The position numbers were made by a program, and so were the translations under genes. A stretch of 64,000 bases of DNA from Rhizobium sp. 32-5/1 (lineage in GTDB: Bacteria; Pseudomonadota; Alphaproteobacteria; Rhizobiales; Rhizobiaceae): contig NZ_CP120638.1 of NCBI RefSeq assembly GCF_029537235.1, forward strand, positions 3,226,501-3,290,500, in the 5' to 3' direction. This document shows positions 60,216 to 64,000 of this stretch, piece after piece. The notes below the pieces were generated by a model. The model saw only the letters and a list, made by a program, of their open reading frames with translations. It did no database searches and was not told the DNA's origin. How positions within the stretch are numbered: the first letter of the stretch is position 1; each line of letters opens with the position of its first letter.

Positions 60216-60812
60216 ATGGCAAAGAACACAGCGACCTCTTCCACCTCTGGTACGAACGAGGTGCGGGACAGAATTCTAGAGACAGCATCGGAGCTCTTTT
60301 ACCGGCGTGGCGTGCGCGCTGTCGGAGTCGATCTGGTGGTGGAAAAATCCGGTGTTGCCAAAACCAGTCTCCATCGACATTTCGGCACGAAGGACGACTT
60401 GATCGCCGCCTTTCTCAAGCGCGAGGATCTGGATTTCTGGAACACCTGGGACCAGGTGAGAGAACAGCATCCGGAGGATGCCGGGGCGGAGCTCGACGCG
60501 CATTTCGAGTGGATCGGCGAGAGGGTCGGACGGGACAACTACAGGGGTTGCCCGCAGATCAACACAGCGGCCGAATTTCCAGAAGCGGATCACCCCGCCC
60601 GCAAGGTCGCCCAGGCCCATATGCGCGAGATGCGGCGGCGCCTGAAGACCATCGCCGAGGGGCTGGCGGTTGCCGCCCCGGACCGACTCGCCGGTTAACT
60701 CGCGGTGCTGATCAACGGCGCCTTTGTGAGCATGCAGCTCTTTGAACCCGGCGAGGCAACCGGCTTGCTCCGCGATGCCGCCCATGCGCTGATTGCTGCA
60801 AGCCGCAGTTGA
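60216..60812 (+). pseudogene. TetR-family regulator with an in-frame stop
   Basis: An N-terminal HTH (RDRILETASELFYRRGVRAVGVDLVVEKSGVAKTSLHRHFGTKDDLI, residues 17-62) and most of the ligand domain are intact. A TAA at 60696-60698 then interrupts the frame. Translation of the same frame continues as LAVLINGAFVSMQLFEPGE to TGA at 60810-60812, so about 37 C-terminal residues are lost. This is a substitution, unlike the homopolymer losses elsewhere. It probably controls the divergent oxidoreductase gene. Confidence 0.75.
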
Positions 60813-61025
60813 TTGGACTCATAGCCGTTAAAAGGAGAACGGTGACTGCGTGGGTCGCCGCTCCCGCAGTCCGGGATTGCCGACGATCCGACAAGGCGCG
60901 TGTCGCCAGAGCCGGCGAGGTAGGCGGAGCCTTGCGTGCTGCCATTCAACGCACGGCTACAGCCGCCAGTGAATTGCTTAGTGGATCTACGCGCTCGAAT
61001 ATCTTGGCGGTTCGTTCGGAGGCTT

Positions 61026-61664
61026 CTATTCAGCTTTTCGAATTGCGTTTATGAAGTCGCCGGTCTCGCAAATCAGCGCATCTCCCATAAATGCTATGTT
61101 GGCCAATGAACGCTCCGCAGCCTCAGCATGACCGCCGCCGCAGGCGTCACGGATGACAAGCGGGACGAGACCCAGATCAGCGCCATGACGAACCGTAGGC
61201 TCGATGCCGATTTCAGTCGCTACGCCGCATATTGCGAAACTGGTCAATCCCAAATCCCGGAGGATGATGGCCAACGGCGTGCCTTCAAAGGCCGAGAACG
61301 TGATCTTGTCTATGACGGCTTCATCGTCGCGGGGCTGAAGTTCTGGGACGATCTCAAAACCCGGGCTTCCTCGAAGAAACCATGGCGTGATTGCCGCAGG
61401 ATCCCCAGTTTTTTGCCAGGCCATAGCCTGCCTGCGCTGGAAAGCTCCCATCAGTGAAAGGGGCATCGACAAGTGTCGCATGAAGATGACCGGAAAACCC
61501 GCCGCCCTTGCCGCTGACAGGACTGACGCCACTTTGGCTGTGATCTCTGCGCCGTGGGTCATCTGCCGCATGATTCCGATCTGCATATCGTAGATGATCA
61601 GAGCCATTTGATCAGAACTACAAAAATCGTCTATGGTCTTGCCTGGATGTCGTACGGAGTGCAT
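61026..61664 (-). CDS. isochorismatase-family cysteine hydrolase
   Basis: A 212-residue protein with the catalytic triad Asp-Lys-Cys: D26 (LIIYDMQIGIM), Lys near 119 (DKITFSAFEGTPL) and Cys near 145 (FAICGVATEIGIEPTVRHGADLG). Members cleave amides or vinyl ethers; the substrate is unknown. It is part of the accessory cluster and is co-oriented with the alpha/beta hydrolase gene 27 bp upstream. Confidence 0.88.
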   Translation of the reverse strand: MHSVRHPGKTIDDFCSSDQMALIIYDMQIGIMRQMTHGAEITAKVASVLSAARAAGFPVIFMRHLSMPLSLMGAFQRRQAMAWQKTGDPAAITPWFLRGSPGFEIVPELQPRDDEAVIDKITFSAFEGTPLAIILRDLGLTSFAICGVATEIGIEPTVRHGADLGLVPLVIRDACGGGHAEAAERSLANIAFMGDALICETGDFINAIRKAE

Positions 61665-61690
61665 GGGCGACCTCTTTCGTTTGCGGGAAT

Positions 61691-62544
61691 TTAGAGGATT
61701 TCGGTCCGTGCATGCAAGGCGAAGATGTCCTCTAAACCGAGGAAGCCTGACACGATCTTCTTTACGGCCTTGGCGCGCTCTATCGGAAACATGTGGGTCT
61801 CGCCCTCAAAGATCGCGGTCTTGAGGTTCGGTGCGTAAGCGTGTGCCTCGACCATAGCCTCAGCGAAGAACTGATCCCGGCTTCCTCCGATAATGATCGT
61901 CGGTGTATTCAGTAAAATCGCGCTATCGTCAGGCAACTCGCTTTCCAGCATAGCTTCGAGGTACTGGAGGGTCACCTTTGGCTTGGCGAGTCGCTGGACC
62001 AAGTGTCTACCCCCAGGCGCACTCGCAAACCGACGAGAAAATTGAGCCATGGATTTCGGAACAGAGAGGTGAATTCTTGCAGGAGCCCATTCAGGTCCCC
62101 AGCATGGATAAGGTCGATCTGACGCCGAAGCCGACGTTCTCCCTCGGCGGAAAACCATGGAGCGCTGGCTATCAATACGAGCCTGCCAATGCTCTCCGGC
62201 GAACGCAAGGCGAGCCTGGATGCGACCACACCGCCATAGGAGATACCCACGACGTCTGCTTTACCCCCAAGATGCTGATTAATGATCATCGCCACATCAC
62301 CAACCAGGTTCTCCACCGTCACCGTCGCGACCCCCGGATCGTAACCGAGGAGGATGAAGCCCCGATCGTCCGGCAACACCCGCTTCAGGCGCTGGGCGTC
62401 TTTCGCCATTCGCGCGTCGCTGGGTTTCATCATAAACCCTTGTCCGCCATTGATCACAAGGATGGGATTTTGGTCAAAGCCAACTTTGGCAAAAGGAATG
62501 CGCTCAAGGAGCTTGCCCGTCTCAATAGAAAGCATGTCACGCAA
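61691..62544 (-). pseudogene. alpha/beta-fold hydrolase (frame interrupted)
   Basis: About 284 residues when restored. The nucleophile elbow GISYGG (near residue 100), the acid in GGSRDQF and the His in GETHMFPI complete the triad. The frame breaks at CCCCC 62010-62014; one more base restores RVRLGGRHLVQRLAKPK. It probably forms an operon with the isochorismatase gene, suggesting a small degradative pathway whose substrate I cannot name. Confidence 0.78.
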
Positions 62545-63097
62545 CCGGAAAATGTCCGGCCTCCAATAAAGATATTGCGATCAGGTTTAACAGAGTTGAC
62601 GAATAATTGTAGCGGCGTCAAATGTAGGCGGCCGCTCTATACAGTTGTACACGCCACAGTCTGGGATCCGCCAAGCGTGACGCCGGCCCGCATTGAAAGC
62701 CGTGATGGGTCCTTCGGAGCCCGCCTGCCAAATCATATCTGTTGATCGCAAGACGATCCAATACCGGTCGTGCCCGACCGTTGTAGCTCGAACTGCGGAC
62801 GAAGCTGCGTGATCTGGCTAAAGAGTGATGGCGTTTCGGTTGCGTGTGATCATGGCCACCGAGCCGTTCTGCAACATCCTGCTAGGAAAGCCTCCGCACA
62901 CCGCAACACCATCCGGCATCGATCCCACAGCGAGCGAAGTTATTAGTGCTGACGCACTTGGATTTAAGGAAGTTCCTACCTCCGTCCCTCAGCACCAAGA
63001 TATCTGCTCGCCTGCCCACCATCACTCAACCTCCCGCTGTTGCCGGAGAAAAGGCAAAATGAAGCCTAATTTAGTTCCGGATGACTGGGGCGGAATT
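62545..63097. other. gene-free, apparently degraded region
   Basis: About 550 bp in which all frames are short and unlike real proteins. TTGACG and CGTCAA (about 62596-62622) form a 6 bp inverted repeat just upstream of the alpha/beta hydrolase and may be an operator. The rest looks like eroded accessory sequence. Confidence 0.45.
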
Positions 63098-63238
63098 TCA
63101 ATTCAGTGGGATGCTGACGGCGCCTGGGCCCGATTGGCCGGTCTGGGCATAGGTCGTGTTGCTGGACGCAGTGGTCGAGCAGCCTGAAAGGGTCGAAAGG
63201 CTGGCTGCGGCGGCCAGGGCTAGAATCGTCAAGCGCAT
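63098..63238 (-). CDS. small lipoprotein (46 residues)
   Basis: The sequence starts MRLTILALAAAASLSTLSGC. A basic start, a hydrophobic stretch and the lipobox LSGC at residues 17-20 predict a type II-processed lipoprotein with a mature part of only 27 residues (Ser/Thr/Gly-rich). GGAG lies upstream of the ATG at 63238. Its small size makes it easy to miss. Function is unknown. Confidence 0.65.
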   Translation of the reverse strand: MRLTILALAAAASLSTLSGCSTTASSNTTYAQTGQSGPGAVSIPLN

Positions 63239-63356
63239 GAGGTCTCCATTCCGATCTTTTGAATTGCAACGGGTTTCATAGGGAATTGCATTATCCGATC
63301 TCGAAGCTCAAAGATGTCCTGTATCGTGCAACCATCGGTCAGGCCGCGGTTTGCCT

Positions 63357-63572
63357 TCATCGGGAAAATCTCACCCCCGCTGTTTCACTTCCACGAAACG
63401 GTCGTAGCGTCGCGTCAGCGGTAGACCACGGTGGCTCGTCGATTTGATAACTCCGGAGCATATTGGTCGCTCCTTCTTGCAATTGCGGCAGATAGTAGAA
63501 ATGCGCGACCGCCAAGGCGCAAAGGCCGGCCGTCAAATGAATGACGGTGAAAAGCAAGGCTTGCGTGTTCAT
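63357..63572 (-). CDS. small hypothetical membrane protein
   Basis: A 71-residue protein with one membrane helix near residues 6-26 (LLFTVIHLTAGLCALAVAHFYYL) and a polar tail. GGAG lies 8 bases before the ATG at 63572. I do not recognise the family. It sits between the small lipoprotein and the Bax-inhibitor gene. Confidence 0.55.
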   Translation of the reverse strand: MNTQALLFTVIHLTAGLCALAVAHFYYLPQLQEGATNMLRSYQIDEPPWSTADATLRPFRGSETAGVRFSR

Positions 63573-63645
63573 GAACCGGCTCCGCGTTGACGCATGGACA
63601 ACACCGGAACGGTCAGATGGTTCCGAAGAGGAGATATCGCGCACG

Positions 63646-63676
63646 AAAAAGGCCGCAGCTTGCGCTACGGCCCCGT
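63646..63676 (-). terminator. Rho-independent terminator after the Bax-inhibitor-1 gene
   Basis: GGCCGTAGC and GCTGCGGCC (9 bp, loop GCAA, one T-G pair) are followed by TTTTT on the minus strand. Confidence 0.88.
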
Positions 63677-63703
63677 TTTTCGGAGAGCGAGAACGCTGTT
63701 GGA

Positions 63704-64000
63704 CTATTCGCGTTCGCCGGTGAAATACAGCAGCAGCTGGAAGATATTGACGAAGTTGAGGAACAGGGACAGAGCGCCGAAGACGGCGATCTTCTGCTGC
63801 GATTCCTGGTCGAAGTTTTCAGCATATTGCTGCTTGATGTTCTGCGTGTCCCAGGCGGTCAGACCGACGAACACGGCGATGCCAATCAGCGAGATCGCGA
63901 ACTGCAGGGCCGACGAGCCGAGGAAGATGTTGACGACCGAGGCGATGACAACGCCGATCAGACCCATCATCAGGAACGAGCCAAACTGGGCGAGGTCACG
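63704..64000 (-). CDS. Bax inhibitor-1/YccA-family membrane protein, C-terminal part
   Basis: The last ~98 residues of a BI-1 protein, cut by the window edge. They include the hydrophobic helices VVIASVVNIFLGSSALQFAISLIGIAVFVGLTAWDT and the family's final FGALSLFLNFVNIFQLLLYFTG. The family is a pH-sensitive Ca leak or membrane-stress protein. The start lies beyond 64000. Confidence 0.92.
   Translation of the reverse strand, partial: RDLAQFGSFLMMGLIGVVIASVVNIFLGSSALQFAISLIGIAVFVGLTAWDTQNIKQQYAENFDQESQQKIAVFGALSLFLNFVNIFQLLLYFTGERE

Noticed and set aside
62825..63187. A 120-codon plus-strand frame
   Set aside because: It is Arg/Pro/His/Cys-rich with no ribosome-binding site and overlaps the small lipoprotein on the other strand.
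58582..64000. Prophage or integrative element at tRNA-Met
   Set aside because: No integrase, structural phage gene, conjugation gene or repeat of the tRNA end is visible. Only an IS remnant supports mobility.

Overview
This window is chromosomal DNA of an alphaproteobacterium, most likely a member of the Rhizobiaceae (Rhizobium/Agrobacterium/Pararhizobium-like). The evidence is the gene content and order: tkt-gap; zapA followed by a probable 6S RNA; ruvCAB; sqdBDC; ybgC plus tolQRAB-pal-cpoB-tilS-ftsH-glmM; serC-serA behind a serC leader; rpoH; and a ChpT/CtrA/SciP cell-cycle cluster. GC is high throughout, apart from short AT-rich intergenic pockets. The species cannot be named from the sequence alone.

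Layout. 1-5 kb: end of the Calvin/pentose-phosphate pair gap-tkt (minus), then zapA, 6S RNA candidate, two small minus-strand genes and 5-formyl-THF cyclo-ligase. 5-10 kb: YmdB-like phosphodiesterase, two exported proteins, yebC, a cupin and a luciferase-like oxidoreductase. 10-15 kb: ruvC, ruvA and ruvB are separated by two VapBC toxin-antitoxin modules, with a perfect alphaproteobacterial LexA box over the -35 of the internal promoter. A Tat-exported metallophosphoesterase and a NUDIX hydrolase follow. 15-20 kb: an unrecognised frameshifted protein and sqdBDC for sulfolipid synthesis. 20-30 kb: ybgC, a ku-ligD NHEJ pair, a tiny GYK-repeat secreted protein, and the Tol-Pal operon. 30-45 kb: tilS, ftsH (with an RpoH-like promoter), glmM, two outer-membrane beta-barrels, serC-serA, MgtC-like, EamA transporter, purA. 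45-50 kb: a large Pro/Glu/Ala-rich membrane protein, rpoH, an RluA-family pseudouridine synthase, a SpoU methyltransferase and a membrane-anchored coiled-coil protein. 50-57 kb: a CtrA hub (eipA, chpT, a degenerate receiver, ctrA, fliJ, sciP, LuxR regulator). 57-64 kb: mnmA, tRNA-Met, then a decaying accessory islet (IS21-like remnant, saccharopine-dehydrogenase-like, TetR with a nonsense codon, isochorismatase, alpha/beta hydrolase), and the C-terminus of a Bax-inhibitor-1 protein.

How the genes work together. The strongest candidate for something new is the interleaved ruvC-vapBC-ruvA-vapBC-ruvB locus. The toxin genes are stitched by overlapping start/stop codons into a Holliday-junction operon, under a promoter that should respond to both LexA and VapB. 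The second theme is a compact CtrA circuit whose three intergenic regions each hold a one-mismatch CtrA box, and whose ctrA upstream region carries four CcrM (GANTC) sites within 129 bp.

Caution on quality. Sixteen genes have a reading frame broken by a single indel. In fifteen of them the break is explained by one missing base in a short homopolymer (tolB, ligD twice, ku, cpoB, sqdB, sqdD, sciP and others). Several of these are conserved housekeeping genes, so I read most of the breaks as sequencing or assembly undercalls and describe the restored genes. They are typed as pseudogenes only because the frame is interrupted as written.
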